From: Amycolatopsis keratiniphila subsp. keratiniphila
GTDB taxonomy: Bacteria; Actinomycetota; Actinomycetes; Mycobacteriales; Pseudonocardiaceae
DNA length: 64,000 bases
Direction: 5' to 3'
Assembly: GCF_001620365.2 (NCBI RefSeq)
Contig: NZ_LQMT02000039.1
Coordinates: 129,567-193,566, forward strand
Part shown: in pieces, positions 7,284 to 15,886 of the stretch
How the letters are laid out: each line of letters opens with the position of its first letter
How positions within the stretch are numbered: the stretch's first letter is position 1
The notes under the pieces: model-generated
What the model saw: the letters and a program-made list of their open reading frames with translations, nothing else
Told to the model about the DNA's origin: nothing
Databases searched by the model: none
Translations under genes and position numbers: made by a program

Positions 7284-7994
7284 GTGCTCAGCAAGGAGCA
7301 GTACCTGGGTGCGGTGGCAGAGCGCATCCAGCGCAGCGGGGGCAGGCTGAACACGGTCCAGATCGGCCCGAGCGCCGCTGTCGTGGGCCTGTTCACCGAG
7401 TCCGTGATGATGTCGACGATGAACTACTGCGTCGTCGCCGCGGCCATCCCGGAGGTGACGGCGCCCGCGTTGTACGACTTCACCGGGCTGGCGACCCAGC
7501 ACGCGCGCGCGAACGTGATGGGCACGGTCGGCTGGACGGCCGCTTCGGTGGTGATCGCCGGGCTGATCGGTGACCGGGTGTACCCGGACGCCGCGCAGGC
7601 CGCGTCGGCGAAATCCGGCAACCAGTTCGGCGGCGAGACACGCATGGTGGCCGTCGACGTTTCGGCGGCGCAGATGTACGCGTTCGTCGGCGGGAAGCTG
7701 TGGGGCGCGGCGGTACAGGGTTCGGTCAACGCGAAGCTGACGTTCTGTTTCCCGCAGCCCGCCGAGGTCTATCAGCAGGTGCAGTGGGCACAGTCGCAGG
7801 GACAGCAGCCGCCGATGCCGCCGGGACCGCCCGGCCCACCGCCCGGTCAGCAGCAGCCACCTCCCGGCTGGCAACCGCAGCCGCAGTATCCGGTCGGGCC
7901 GCCGCCCGCGCAGGGTCCGCCGCCGGGTCAGCATCCGCCGCACTATCCGCCGCCCGCGCCCGGTTATCCGCCGCAGCGCCCGCCGGGGTACTGA
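7284..7994 (+). CDS. hypothetical protein with collagen-like Pro/Gly/Gln tail
   Basis: 236 residues from GTG 7284, chosen because GGGAGG lies about 7 bp upstream; a longer in-frame start at 7242 lacks such a site. Residues 1-165 form a globular domain with several hydrophobic stretches (AAVVGLFTESVMMSTMNY, ASVVIAGLIGD) but no signal peptide. The remaining 70 residues are low-complexity PPG/PPGQQ/PQYP repeats. I do not recognise a family. The stop codon overlaps the ATG of the next gene by 1 bp, so the two are translationally coupled. Confidence 0.7.
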   Translation: MLSKEQYLGAVAERIQRSGGRLNTVQIGPSAAVVGLFTESVMMSTMNYCVVAAAIPEVTAPALYDFTGLATQHARANVMGTVGWTAASVVIAGLIGDRVYPDAAQAASAKSGNQFGGETRMVAVDVSAAQMYAFVGGKLWGAAVQGSVNAKLTFCFPQPAEVYQQVQWAQSQGQQPPMPPGPPGPPPGQQQPPPGWQPQPQYPVGPPPAQGPPPGQHPPHYPPPAPGYPPQRPPGY

Positions 7995-8635
7995 TGGACC
8001 GCACGTTGCGCGGCTGGCCTTCGTTCCCCGAAGAACTCCCGGAGTTCGACACCGAGGCCACACCCGCGACCCCGCGCGAGCTTTTCCTGGATTGGCTCGA
8101 CGAGGCGGGGCGACACGTCCTTGCGCCGCACGCCGTCACTCTGTCCACAGTGGACGCCGATGGGGTGCCGGACGCCCGCGTCGTGATCCTCAAGGACGTC
8201 GACGGGGACACCTGGGCGGTCGCCACGAGCTCCGAAAGCCCGAAAGGTGTGCAGCTGGCGAAGAATCCGTTCGCCGCGCTGACGTTCTTCTGGCCGGGGC
8301 GAGGCCGTCAGGTCCGGCTGCGCGGCCCGGTCTCGGTCGCCGCTGCCGAGGTGTCCGCGGCCGATTTCACCGCCCGGCCGCCGGCGTCGCGGGTGGAGGC
8401 GTTCATCGGCAGGCAGTCCCAGGTGCTCGACGATCCGGCCGATCTCGACCGCGCGGCCGCGGAAGCGGCGCGGTGGGTCGAGGAGAATCCCGGCGTGGCA
8501 CCGGAAACCTGGACCCGCTACCTGGTGACGCCGTCCGAAGTGGAGTTCTGGCAGGCGAGCCACGACCGGCGGCACCGGCGGCTCCGCTACCGGCGCGTGG
8601 ACGGGAGCTGGCACAAAGAACGCCTCTGGCCGTAA
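7994..8635 (+). CDS. pyridoxine/pyridoxamine 5'-phosphate oxidase family protein
   Basis: 213 residues. The FMN-binding split-barrel core is visible (VTLSTVDADGVPDARVVILK; FAALTFFWPGRGRQVRLRG), as is the PNPOx C-terminal dimerisation region (VEFWQASHDRRHRRLRYRR ... HKERLWP), matching PdxH-type enzymes that oxidise pyridoxamine/pyridoxine 5'-phosphate to PLP. The conserved R..R..R..R.W.. ending is kept. The start overlaps the preceding stop (TGATG). Whether it is the main vitamin B6 enzyme or a paralogue cannot be decided from the window. Confidence 0.85.
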   Translation: MDRTLRGWPSFPEELPEFDTEATPATPRELFLDWLDEAGRHVLAPHAVTLSTVDADGVPDARVVILKDVDGDTWAVATSSESPKGVQLAKNPFAALTFFWPGRGRQVRLRGPVSVAAAEVSAADFTARPPASRVEAFIGRQSQVLDDPADLDRAAAEAARWVEENPGVAPETWTRYLVTPSEVEFWQASHDRRHRRLRYRRVDGSWHKERLWP

Positions 8636-8729
8636 ACGGTAACTGGGAACGACGATCGTCGGGTTGTCGTGGATGATTCACTTCGGCGACGGTGAACGCC
8701 ACCTTGTCCCCAGATCGTTCGGAGGCGAA

Positions 8730-10007
8730 ATGTCCACACGCCGTCGCATCGGGGGCGCCTTGGCCGCCACAGGGCTCGCCCTGCTGGCCGTCACGACGCC
8801 CGTCGCGAGCGCCCAGACCGGCGACCCGGCGAGAGGGCTGTATTCGGTGGAGGGCGCGTCCACTCCCGACAAGCGCACCGAGGTCGCCCGCACCGGTGTC
8901 GACGTCGCGGGCTCGCGCGGCGGCGCGCTGACCGTCGTCGCCACGCCGGGACAGGCCGCGGCCCTGCGCGCCGGCGGTTTCGGCCTGAAGCCGCTCGGCG
9001 ACTTCGACAGCATGCTGAAACAACGGAGCGATCGGGCGGGCACCGCGGCCGTCGCGGGTGACTTCCCGCCGGGCGACGAGGCGTACCACACCTACGCCGA
9101 AACGACGGCGGAGCTGCAGAAGGCCGCGAAGGACCACAGCGACATCGCGACGCTGTCGAGCGTCGGCAAGTCCTACGAAGGCCGCGAGCTGAACCTGCTG
9201 AAGATCAGCGACAACGCGGGCACGGACGAGAACGAGCCCGAGGTCCTGTTCACCTGCAACCAGCACGCGCGCGAACACCTCACCACCGAGATGTGCCTGC
9301 GGATCGTGCAGCGGTTCACCAGCGGGTACGCGAGCGACCCGGCCATCAAGAAGATGGTCGACGAGCACGAGATCTACGTGATCCCGAACGTCAACCCGGA
9401 CGGCTCCGAGTACGACATCACCGGCGGCGAGTACCAGGGCTGGCGCAAGACGCGGAAGCCCGTGCCGGGCAGCAGCGCGGTCGGCACCGACCCGAACCGC
9501 AACTGGGGCTACAAGTGGAACTGCTGCGGCGGGTCGAGCAACAGCCCGTCCGCCGAGGACTACCACGGTCCGTCGGCGTTCTCCGAGCCCGAGACCAAGG
9601 CGGTCGCGGACTTCGTCGACTCCCGCGTGGTCGGCGGTGCGCAGCAGATCAAGACGCACATCGACTTCCACACCTTCTCGGAACTGGTGCTGTGGCCGTA
9701 CGGCTACACGAAGGCCGAGACCGACACGGGCCTGAACGAGGAGGAAGCGAAGCGCTTCGCCGACGTCGGCAAGCAGATGGCCGCCACCAACGGCTACACG
9801 CCGGAGCAGTCCAGCGATCTGTACGTCACCGACGGCGACGTCAACGACTGGGCGTGGGGCAAGCACAAGATCCTCAGCTACACCTTCGAGATGTATCCGA
9901 AGGACGGCGGGATCGACGGCTTCTACCCGCCAGCTTCGGTGATCCCGGAGCAGACCGCCCGCAACGACAAGGCCGTCGACATCCTGATCAACGAGGCGAA
10001 AGCCTGA
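8730..10007 (+). CDS. secreted M14 family zinc carboxypeptidase
   Basis: 425 residues from ATG 8730, with GGAGG 6 bp upstream. A Sec signal peptide (RRRIGGALAATGLALLAVTT) ends near ASAQT. A propeptide-like region of about 90 residues precedes the M14 catalytic domain. Zinc-ligand motif HAREH (CNQHAREHLTTEM), substrate-binding Arg (DPNRNWGY), zinc His in HIDFHTFSE and catalytic Glu in SYTFEMYP are all present. The family removes C-terminal amino acids from peptides, and this resembles carboxypeptidase T. Its last 20 bp overlap the convergent winged-helix gene. Confidence 0.93.
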   Translation: MSTRRRIGGALAATGLALLAVTTPVASAQTGDPARGLYSVEGASTPDKRTEVARTGVDVAGSRGGALTVVATPGQAAALRAGGFGLKPLGDFDSMLKQRSDRAGTAAVAGDFPPGDEAYHTYAETTAELQKAAKDHSDIATLSSVGKSYEGRELNLLKISDNAGTDENEPEVLFTCNQHAREHLTTEMCLRIVQRFTSGYASDPAIKKMVDEHEIYVIPNVNPDGSEYDITGGEYQGWRKTRKPVPGSSAVGTDPNRNWGYKWNCCGGSSNSPSAEDYHGPSAFSEPETKAVADFVDSRVVGGAQQIKTHIDFHTFSELVLWPYGYTKAETDTGLNEEEAKRFADVGKQMAATNGYTPEQSSDLYVTDGDVNDWAWGKHKILSYTFEMYPKDGGIDGFYPPASVIPEQTARNDKAVDILINEAKA

Positions 10008-11181
10008 GATCGGCCACTCGCGACGCCCGGCTCTTCGGCGAATCCAAGCTGAAGCTCCGGGCGTCGCCCAGCCGGTCACGGACGAATTCCTCGGTCCTCG
10101 CGATCGTCTCGCGCAACGCGGCGTCCTCGTCGCCGAAGAACTTGTGGACGATCTTCCCGGCCTCGGTGTCGAACTCCCACAAACCGGCGATGCGGCCCCT
10201 GTCGACGATCACGTGACTCGGCGGATCGGCCTGTCCGCCCAGCGTCTCCCCCGCGCGGCCGCCGGGCACCGGGCGTTCGACGTCGGCGTCGGCCAGCAGC
10301 CGCGACATCTCGCGGTGCAGAAGATGGATGCCGTCGATCCCCGCGAGCAGCGCGTACGACGGCTCCGACGGCACGGTGAAGGCGGCGAATTCGTCCACGA
10401 GCTCCTTGGGCAGCAAGAGATCGGTGCCGTCGAGCGGCACCAGTTCCAGCTCTGCCGCGATCTTCTTCGCACTCGCGGCGGTGAATCCGGAGAACCAGCG
10501 GAAGTGCCTGAGCGACGCCGGGGCCGCCCACGAGAAGTACCGCCGGGCGAGTTCGGTCCGCGCGGTGTCCATATCGGACAGTCCGCCACGCGGGGACGGC
10601 GTCCAGCGGACGTAGCCGTAGCGCTGCCGGTCCAGCCGTCCGTCGACCGGAACCCGGCGGATGTCGCCGCGCGCCTGGAGCAGGCCGAGCGCGAGCGGCA
10701 ACGTCGTGGTGGTGCCGCGTTTGCGGCCCGCCTCCCCCAGATTCCGCACCGCGGCCCCGGCGGCGTCCTTGATCGCGGGCGGGCCGAGCGGCTCGTCCGA
10801 CGCGTCGAGAAGGTCGGCGACGGTGACGCACAGCTGCTCGATCTCGGCCTGCGTGACGCCGAGGTACTTCTCCGCGGCCGCGAGTTCACCGGCGGGCGCG
10901 GCGGCACCGACGGTCAGGCCGAGTTCGAAATCCGCCGACGGCAGCACGTAAGTGCAGCCGCGCGCCGAAGGCAGTTCATGGATGGCCAGCCGGGCGACGT
11001 CCGCGTCCACCGTCTCGCGGTCGAGGCCTGCCCTGGCGAACAGCCCGAGATAGGGCGCCGACCCGCCGACCGAGCGCATCCAGCCGGTCCGTTCCAGCAC
11101 CTCGGCCGCCGATGACCCGTGCGACGATCCGTCGAGTCCCTGCCGATGTGCCCACCACGCGCGCAGTTTGCCGGTCGCCAT
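9988..11181 (-). CDS. winged-helix DNA-binding domain protein (HTH_42/YcaQ type)
   Basis: 397 residues. The protein belongs to the long winged-helix family that includes AlkX/YcaQ-like putative DNA glycosylases and has no classical repressor architecture. Visible features: an N-terminal LRAWWAHRQGLDG motif typical of the family, a central RRVPVDGRLDRQRYGYVRW segment, and the C-terminal SHVIVDRGRIAGLWEFD. Family members have been linked to repair of bulky or cross-linked lesions, but activity here is inferred only. Neighbouring AraC and carboxypeptidase genes give no extra hint. Confidence 0.8.
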   Translation of the reverse strand: MATGKLRAWWAHRQGLDGSSHGSSAAEVLERTGWMRSVGGSAPYLGLFARAGLDRETVDADVARLAIHELPSARGCTYVLPSADFELGLTVGAAAPAGELAAAEKYLGVTQAEIEQLCVTVADLLDASDEPLGPPAIKDAAGAAVRNLGEAGRKRGTTTTLPLALGLLQARGDIRRVPVDGRLDRQRYGYVRWTPSPRGGLSDMDTARTELARRYFSWAAPASLRHFRWFSGFTAASAKKIAAELELVPLDGTDLLLPKELVDEFAAFTVPSEPSYALLAGIDGIHLLHREMSRLLADADVERPVPGGRAGETLGGQADPPSHVIVDRGRIAGLWEFDTEAGKIVHKFFGDEDAALRETIARTEEFVRDRLGDARSFSLDSPKSRASRVADLRLSPR

Positions 11182-11234
11182 GTTTCCACCGTATTGGCAT
11201 CCGGTGACCCCCCGCAGCCTGGCAGGATCGGCAG

Positions 11235-12233
11235 GTGCGCAAGCGGTTCTCGGAAGGCTCCCCGATCGCGTCGACGGTGGTCACCGGCGACGACTTCGAC
11301 GAACTCGAGCACACCTTCCAGGCGTTCCTCGCCCCGGACACGGTCAAGCTGCACACCCCGGCGCCCACCGGGTTCTTCGACATCTCCCAGCTCAGCGGGC
11401 TCCGCGTGACCGGAATCGACCCGAACGGCCTGTCGGTCTACGAGTTGACGCTGGACTCCGACGTCGTCCTCCAGGGCGAAGAGACCGAGGACGCGTACAC
11501 CGTCGTCGTGACCCTCAACGGCCAGAGCCAGGTCAAGATCGACGGCGAGATCGTGCCGGCGCGACATGTCGTGACCGGTCCGGGCACCCGGTTCCAGACC
11601 AGGTACGACCATCCCGACATCCTCCTGCTCCGCCTGGGCAGGCAGCTGGTGACGGACACGATGCACGAGCGGCTCGGCGAGGCACCGACGTCGACCCTGC
11701 GGTTCGATCCGGTGATCGCGCCGGACATGGACCAATGGCTCACCCTGCTCCACACCTTCAGCGAGACCGCCGCGTCGGGGATGTTCGACCGGTCGCCGCT
11801 GGCCGCCGCGCATTTCGAGAAACTGCTGCTGCACGGGCTGCTCGACAGTCAGCCGCATTCGCTGTCCGGCGATCTCGCCGCGGAACGGCATCGGCCGAAG
11901 TCGACGGCGGTGCGCCGGGCGATGACCTACTGCGAAGAGCACGCCGCCGAACCGGTGTCGATCGGCGAGCTCGCGATGGCCGCGCGGGTCAGCGTGCGCG
12001 CGCTGCAACAAGCGTTCAGGACGGAGCTGGGGCTGACGCCGATGGAGTACCTGCGCCGGGTGCGGCTCGACCACGTGCACCAGGACCTGCTCGCGATCGC
12101 GCAAGGGCGCGCCGAAGGCACCGTCACCGACGTCGCGCTGCGGTGGGGCTTCACGCATCTCGGCCGGTTTTCCGGTTTCTACCGCGACACCTACGGCAAA
12201 CTTCCCTCGGAAACGGCACGCTTCACCGCCTGA
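11235..12233 (+). CDS. AraC family transcriptional regulator
   Basis: 332 residues from GTG 11235. An N-terminal cupin-like ligand domain of the AraC-binding-like type (residues about 30-200) precedes the C-terminal double helix-turn-helix: SIGELAMAARVSVRALQQAF and the second motif TVTDVALRWGFTHLGRFSGF, followed by the usual YRDTYGKLPSET. It is followed after 10 bp by an ADP-ribosylglycohydrolase gene, so the two are co-transcribed. It is likely an activator of its own operon, but the ligand is unknown. Confidence 0.9.
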   Translation: MRKRFSEGSPIASTVVTGDDFDELEHTFQAFLAPDTVKLHTPAPTGFFDISQLSGLRVTGIDPNGLSVYELTLDSDVVLQGEETEDAYTVVVTLNGQSQVKIDGEIVPARHVVTGPGTRFQTRYDHPDILLLRLGRQLVTDTMHERLGEAPTSTLRFDPVIAPDMDQWLTLLHTFSETAASGMFDRSPLAAAHFEKLLLHGLLDSQPHSLSGDLAAERHRPKSTAVRRAMTYCEEHAAEPVSIGELAMAARVSVRALQQAFRTELGLTPMEYLRRVRLDHVHQDLLAIAQGRAEGTVTDVALRWGFTHLGRFSGFYRDTYGKLPSETARFTA

Positions 12234-12243
12234 AGGAGTCCGG

Positions 12244-13095
12244 ATGCTGGTCGAGCTCGCCATCGGCGACGCGTACGGAGGCGCCTTCGAGCACGCGTAC
12301 CCGAGCTTCGTCGCGGAACACAACAACCTGACCGGCTACGTGCCGCATCACGGTCAGCCCGGTGCGCCTGCCGGTCGCTACACCGACGACACGCAGATGA
12401 CGATCGCGATCGCCGAAGTGCTCGTCTCGGGACTGCGGTGGACGCCGCTGCTGCTCGCCGAACAGTTCGTGCGGGCGTATCACCGCGATCCGCACGACGG
12501 CTACGCGCCGCGGTTCCATCAGCTGCTCAGCGAGGTCCGCGACGGCGAAGAGCTGTTGCGGCGGCTCCGGCCGCAGAGCGACAAGAGCGGCGCCGCCATG
12601 CGCGCCGGGCCGATCGGGATCCTGCCGACCGTCGACGACGTGCTCTATCACGCGAAACTGCAGGCCAGGATCACGCACGACACCCCGGCCGGGATCGCCG
12701 CGGCGCAGGCGGCCGCGCTGGCCGTGCACTACTGCCATCATCGCCTCGGTCCGCTTTCCGAGATCGCGAGGTGGATCGAAGGCATCCTGCCCGAGGACGT
12801 CGGGCACGGCGGCTGGGCGCTGCCGTGGTCGGGCAAGGTCGGGCCGCAGGGCTGGATGAGCGTGCGCGCCGCGCTGACCGTGTTGACCGGCGGCGGAGGA
12901 CTCGCCCGGATGCTCCACTCCGCCGTCGCGCTGACCGGCGACGTCGACACCGTCGCGACGATCGCGCTGGCCGCCGCCTCACGCTCGCCCGAGGTGGCTC
13001 AGGATCTGCCGCCGGCGTTGTGGCGCGACCTGGAGAACGGCGAGTTCGGCCGCGACCATCTGGCGGCGCTCGACGAGCGGCTGCTGCACATCTGA
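12244..13095 (+). CDS. ADP-ribosylglycohydrolase family protein
   Basis: 283 residues. Metal-binding motifs of the DraG/ARH family are kept: GDAYGGAFE near the N-terminus, YTDDTQMTIA (residues about 46-55) and the C-terminal LTGDVDTVATIAL. The family cleaves ADP-ribose from proteins or small molecules using two Mg/Mn ions. AAGGAG precedes ATG 12244. It is shorter than DraG-type enzymes of about 300 residues but complete in its core. Together with the AraC gene it forms a two-gene unit of unknown stimulus. It is one of three ARH-fold genes in this window. Confidence 0.88.
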   Translation: MLVELAIGDAYGGAFEHAYPSFVAEHNNLTGYVPHHGQPGAPAGRYTDDTQMTIAIAEVLVSGLRWTPLLLAEQFVRAYHRDPHDGYAPRFHQLLSEVRDGEELLRRLRPQSDKSGAAMRAGPIGILPTVDDVLYHAKLQARITHDTPAGIAAAQAAALAVHYCHHRLGPLSEIARWIEGILPEDVGHGGWALPWSGKVGPQGWMSVRAALTVLTGGGGLARMLHSAVALTGDVDTVATIALAAASRSPEVAQDLPPALWRDLENGEFGRDHLAALDERLLHI

Positions 13096-13155
13096 CGTAG
13101 GCGGGATCCACGGAACGCTGACGTGCGCGCGCCCCCGGTTCGGCAGACTGAGCCG

Positions 13156-14220
13156 GTGAGGTGGCTGATCAGAGGTGGTGCCGTCGCCGCTTGGCTCGCG
13201 TTGAGCGCGTTGCTCGTGGTCGGCACGGCGAACCTGGAGCCCGAACACGGGGAGCGGCCGGTCGACGCCTTCGGGTTCGCGATCGTCGCGCTCGCTTGCG
13301 TCGCCCTGACCGCTGTCTGGCGCACACCGGTGGCGGCAGCGTTGGCGGAAGCGTTTGCGCTCCTGCTCTACCTGGGGTTCGGCTATCCCGACGGTCCGGT
13401 GCTGTTCGCCGGTCTCGTGCCGTTGTTCGCGCTCGGGATCCTGCGCTCACGACGCCTCGCGTACGCCGTCGCGGCCGGTATGGCGGCGACGGTCGTCGGC
13501 ACGAACGTGGCCACCGGCGGGGCAGGCGTCCTTGATCTGGTCTTCGTCGGCTGGGCAGGTGTCGCGGTCTTCGCGGCCGACGCGCTTCGAGGACGTCGTG
13601 AGCGGACCGCTGCCGCCGAACGGGCGGAACGCGATCGCGTCCTCGCCGAACGGCTGCGTATCGCACAGGATCTGCACGACAGCGTCGGCCACGCGATGGC
13701 GGTGATCAACGTCCAGTCGGGGATGGCCCGGCACGTCATCGACGATCATCCGGAAGTGGCGAAGGAAGCGCTCGAAGTCGTCCGCACGGTCAGCGGCACG
13801 ATCCTGGACGAACTGAACGCCATGGTGCGGCTGCTGCGTGACGACTCCGCCCCGTTGCGGCCCTCGGCGGGGATCGCGGACATTCCGGAGCTGGTCGCTT
13901 CGATGAATCGGGCCGAGCTGGCCGTCACGCTGGACCTCGACGCTCCCGGGATCGATCAGCCGGTCGGCGGCGCGGTGTACCGGATCGTCCAGGAATCGCT
14001 CACGAACGCCGCGAAGCACGGTGCTTCCCCCGTCGGTGTGACCGTGCGGGTGGACGAGAACGGCCTGCGGCTCGACGTGGTCAACGACGTCCGCACGCCC
14101 GGTCCGGACGTTCCCGGTGCCGGGATCAGGGGAATGGGTGAACGGGCCAGGGCGACCGGCGGCACACTGACCGCGGAACGCGAGGACGGGAGGTTCCGGG
14201 TGAGCGCGCGATGGCCGTGA
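13156..14220 (+). CDS. two-component sensor histidine kinase (NarL/HisKA_3 class)
   Basis: 354 residues from GTG 13156; GTG 13123 is an upstream in-frame alternative. A CAGACT element just upstream of 13156 could be a -10 box giving a nearly leaderless message. About five membrane segments occupy residues 5-150, followed by a coiled dimerisation helix with the phospho-acceptor His (IAQDLHDSVGHAMAVI) and a HATPase_c domain (YRIVQESLTNAAKHG; GIRGMGERARATGG). The stop overlaps the response regulator start by about 10 bp. No extracellular domain is evident, so it may sense a membrane signal, like LiaS/DesK types. Confidence 0.92.
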   Translation: MRWLIRGGAVAAWLALSALLVVGTANLEPEHGERPVDAFGFAIVALACVALTAVWRTPVAAALAEAFALLLYLGFGYPDGPVLFAGLVPLFALGILRSRRLAYAVAAGMAATVVGTNVATGGAGVLDLVFVGWAGVAVFAADALRGRRERTAAAERAERDRVLAERLRIAQDLHDSVGHAMAVINVQSGMARHVIDDHPEVAKEALEVVRTVSGTILDELNAMVRLLRDDSAPLRPSAGIADIPELVASMNRAELAVTLDLDAPGIDQPVGGAVYRIVQESLTNAAKHGASPVGVTVRVDENGLRLDVVNDVRTPGPDVPGAGIRGMGERARATGGTLTAEREDGRFRVSARWP

Positions 14221-14870
14221 TCAGGGTGGTGCTCGCCGACGATCAGCTACTGGTGCGGTCCGGTTTCGCGGCGTTGCTCCGGGCGGAAGCCGGCATCACC
14301 GTGGTGGGCGAGGCGGACGACGGCGAGGCGGCGGTGGCCGTCGTCGCGGAGACCCTGCCCGACGTTGTGCTGATGGACGTCCGGATGCCCGGCCTCGACG
14401 GCATCGAGGCCACCCGCCGCATCGTGGCGGACGAGCGGCTTTCCGAGGTCCGTGTCGTCATGCTGACCACCTTCGACCTGGACGAATACGTCTTCGACGC
14501 CTTACGCGCGGGCGCCAGCGGGTTCCTGCTCAAGCACACCGCGCCCGCGGATCTCCTCCAAGCCGTGCGCGTGGTCGCCTCGGGCGACGCGCTCCTCTCC
14601 CCGGGCGTCACCCGGCGCCTGATCGCGGAATTCACCGCGCGGCCGTCGGCTTCGCTGCCGCGTGCGGACGGTTCGGCGTTCACCGAACGGGAGCACGAAG
14701 TCGTCCAGCGGGTCGCGCAGGGGATGTCGAACGAGGAGATCGCGCGGGAGTTCTTCATCAGCGCGGCCACGGTGCGGACGCATGTCAGCCGCGCGATGAG
14801 CAAGGTGCACGCCCGCGATCGCGCGCAGCTGGTGGTGTTCGCGTACCGAAGCGGGATGGTGCGCGCCTGA
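14211..14870 (+). CDS. NarL/FixJ family response regulator
   Basis: 219 residues. The receiver domain has the acidic pocket (VVLADDQ), phospho-acceptor Asp in VVLMDVRMPGLDG, the Thr in VMLTTFD and the Lys in SGFLLKHT. The C-terminal LuxR-type helix-turn-helix is FTEREHEVVQRVAQGMSNEE plus the recognition helix AATVRTHVSRAMSKV. ATG 14211 overlaps the kinase end; GTG 14217 would give the classic 4-bp overlap. The partner kinase is the preceding gene. The downstream secreted hydrolase is a plausible target. Confidence 0.95.
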   Translation: MAVIRVVLADDQLLVRSGFAALLRAEAGITVVGEADDGEAAVAVVAETLPDVVLMDVRMPGLDGIEATRRIVADERLSEVRVVMLTTFDLDEYVFDALRAGASGFLLKHTAPADLLQAVRVVASGDALLSPGVTRRLIAEFTARPSASLPRADGSAFTEREHEVVQRVAQGMSNEEIAREFFISAATVRTHVSRAMSKVHARDRAQLVVFAYRSGMVRA

Positions 14871-14934
14871 CGTAGCCGTCGATCTCCACGTCGGCACGAC
14901 GACGCGACCCCATCCGTCGAGCGACGCTTCCGCC

Positions 14935-15882
14935 ATGAAATTCACCGTGAAAGCCGCCCTGCTCACCGCGCTCCTCACCTCGCCGGGAGCCACGACCGCC
15001 GTCGCCGCGGAACGGCCGGCCCGCTGCGCCGAACAACGCTTTTCGGTGCAGGTGAACGGCGAACACCAGACCATCGCGGGAGAACTCTGCTCCCGCCGGA
15101 AGCTCACCTCCCGCACCCCGGTGCAGATCCTGCTGCACGGCGGGACCTACGACCGCTCCTACTGGGACTGGCCGTACCAGCCGCGTCGATACTCCTATGT
15201 GGACAGCGCGACTCGCGCGGGCTACGCGACGCTCAACCTCGACAGGCTCGGATACGGCCGCAGCGGCCGCCCGGACCCGGAGACCCTCGACTTCGAGGCC
15301 GGCGGCGAGGCCGTGCATCAGGTCGTCCGGCAGCTGCGCCCGCGGTTCCGCACCATCGTCCTCAATGGACATTCGATGGGCGGCCTCGTCGCGGAAAAGG
15401 CCGCCGAGCGAGGCGGCGTCGACGCCGTGATCATCAGCGGTATCCCGCGTGACCGGCCCGGCGCCCGAGCCGCGGCCGCGTCCCCGTTCCATCCCGCCGA
15501 ACTGGACCCGAAGTTCGCCGGAAAGCCTTGGGCCCGCGGCTATTTCACGACCCGGCCCGGCACACGCGCCCAGACCTTCCATCATCCCGGCACCTACGAC
15601 CCGGCGATCATCCCCGTCGAAGAGGCCCTCAAGGACACGCTGGCGTCGGCGGAACTCCGTGCGGTGGAGCCCGGTGCGTCGAAACGATCGGCGCCGAAGG
15701 TTCCGACGGCGTACGTCCTGGGTGAGCACGACACCCTGGTCTGCGGAAGCGGCGACTGCGGTGCCGACGAGATCGTGCGGGGCAGCGGTCATTCGATCAA
15801 CACCAGCCTCGCCGCGCGGAGCTTCTACCGGTGGACCTTCACCTGGCTGGCTCGAAAGTTAGGGTCACCTAACCTAGACTGA
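14935..15882 (+). CDS. secreted alpha/beta hydrolase
   Basis: 315 residues. A Sec signal peptide (KAALLTALLTSPGATTAVAA) ends near residue 25. The alpha/beta hydrolase core shows the oxyanion strand QILLHGGTYDRSYWD, the nucleophile elbow NGHSMGGLV, an acid candidate in VLGEHDTLV and the catalytic His in GSGHSINTS. Four cysteines (ARCAEQ, ELCSRR, LVCGSGDCG) suggest two disulfides outside the cell. The substrate is unknown; lipase- or esterase-like. It begins 64 bp after the response regulator and its 3' end carries the MerR promoter. Confidence 0.85.
   Translation: MKFTVKAALLTALLTSPGATTAVAAERPARCAEQRFSVQVNGEHQTIAGELCSRRKLTSRTPVQILLHGGTYDRSYWDWPYQPRRYSYVDSATRAGYATLNLDRLGYGRSGRPDPETLDFEAGGEAVHQVVRQLRPRFRTIVLNGHSMGGLVAEKAAERGGVDAVIISGIPRDRPGARAAAASPFHPAELDPKFAGKPWARGYFTTRPGTRAQTFHHPGTYDPAIIPVEEALKDTLASAELRAVEPGASKRSAPKVPTAYVLGEHDTLVCGSGDCGADEIVRGSGHSINTSLAARSFYRWTFTWLARKLGSPNLD
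15858..15880 (+). promoter_or_regulatory. candidate operator and -10 element for the MerR gene
   Basis: GTTAGG-GTCA-CCTAAC (15858-15873) is a perfect inverted repeat, followed directly by TAGACT (15875-15880), a good actinobacterial -10 sequence 6 bp before the MerR ATG. The repeat resembles the DtxR/IdeR/DmdR iron box (TTAGGTTAGGCTCACCTAA). It lies inside the end of the hydrolase coding sequence and may control the MerR gene by MerR itself or by an iron regulator. Confidence 0.45.
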
Positions 15883-15886
15883 CCGC

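Noticed and set aside
7800..7994. Tandem repeats in the Pro/Gly-rich tail as a minisatellite
   Set aside because: Repetition is at the amino-acid level (PPG, PPGQ) with irregular DNA units.
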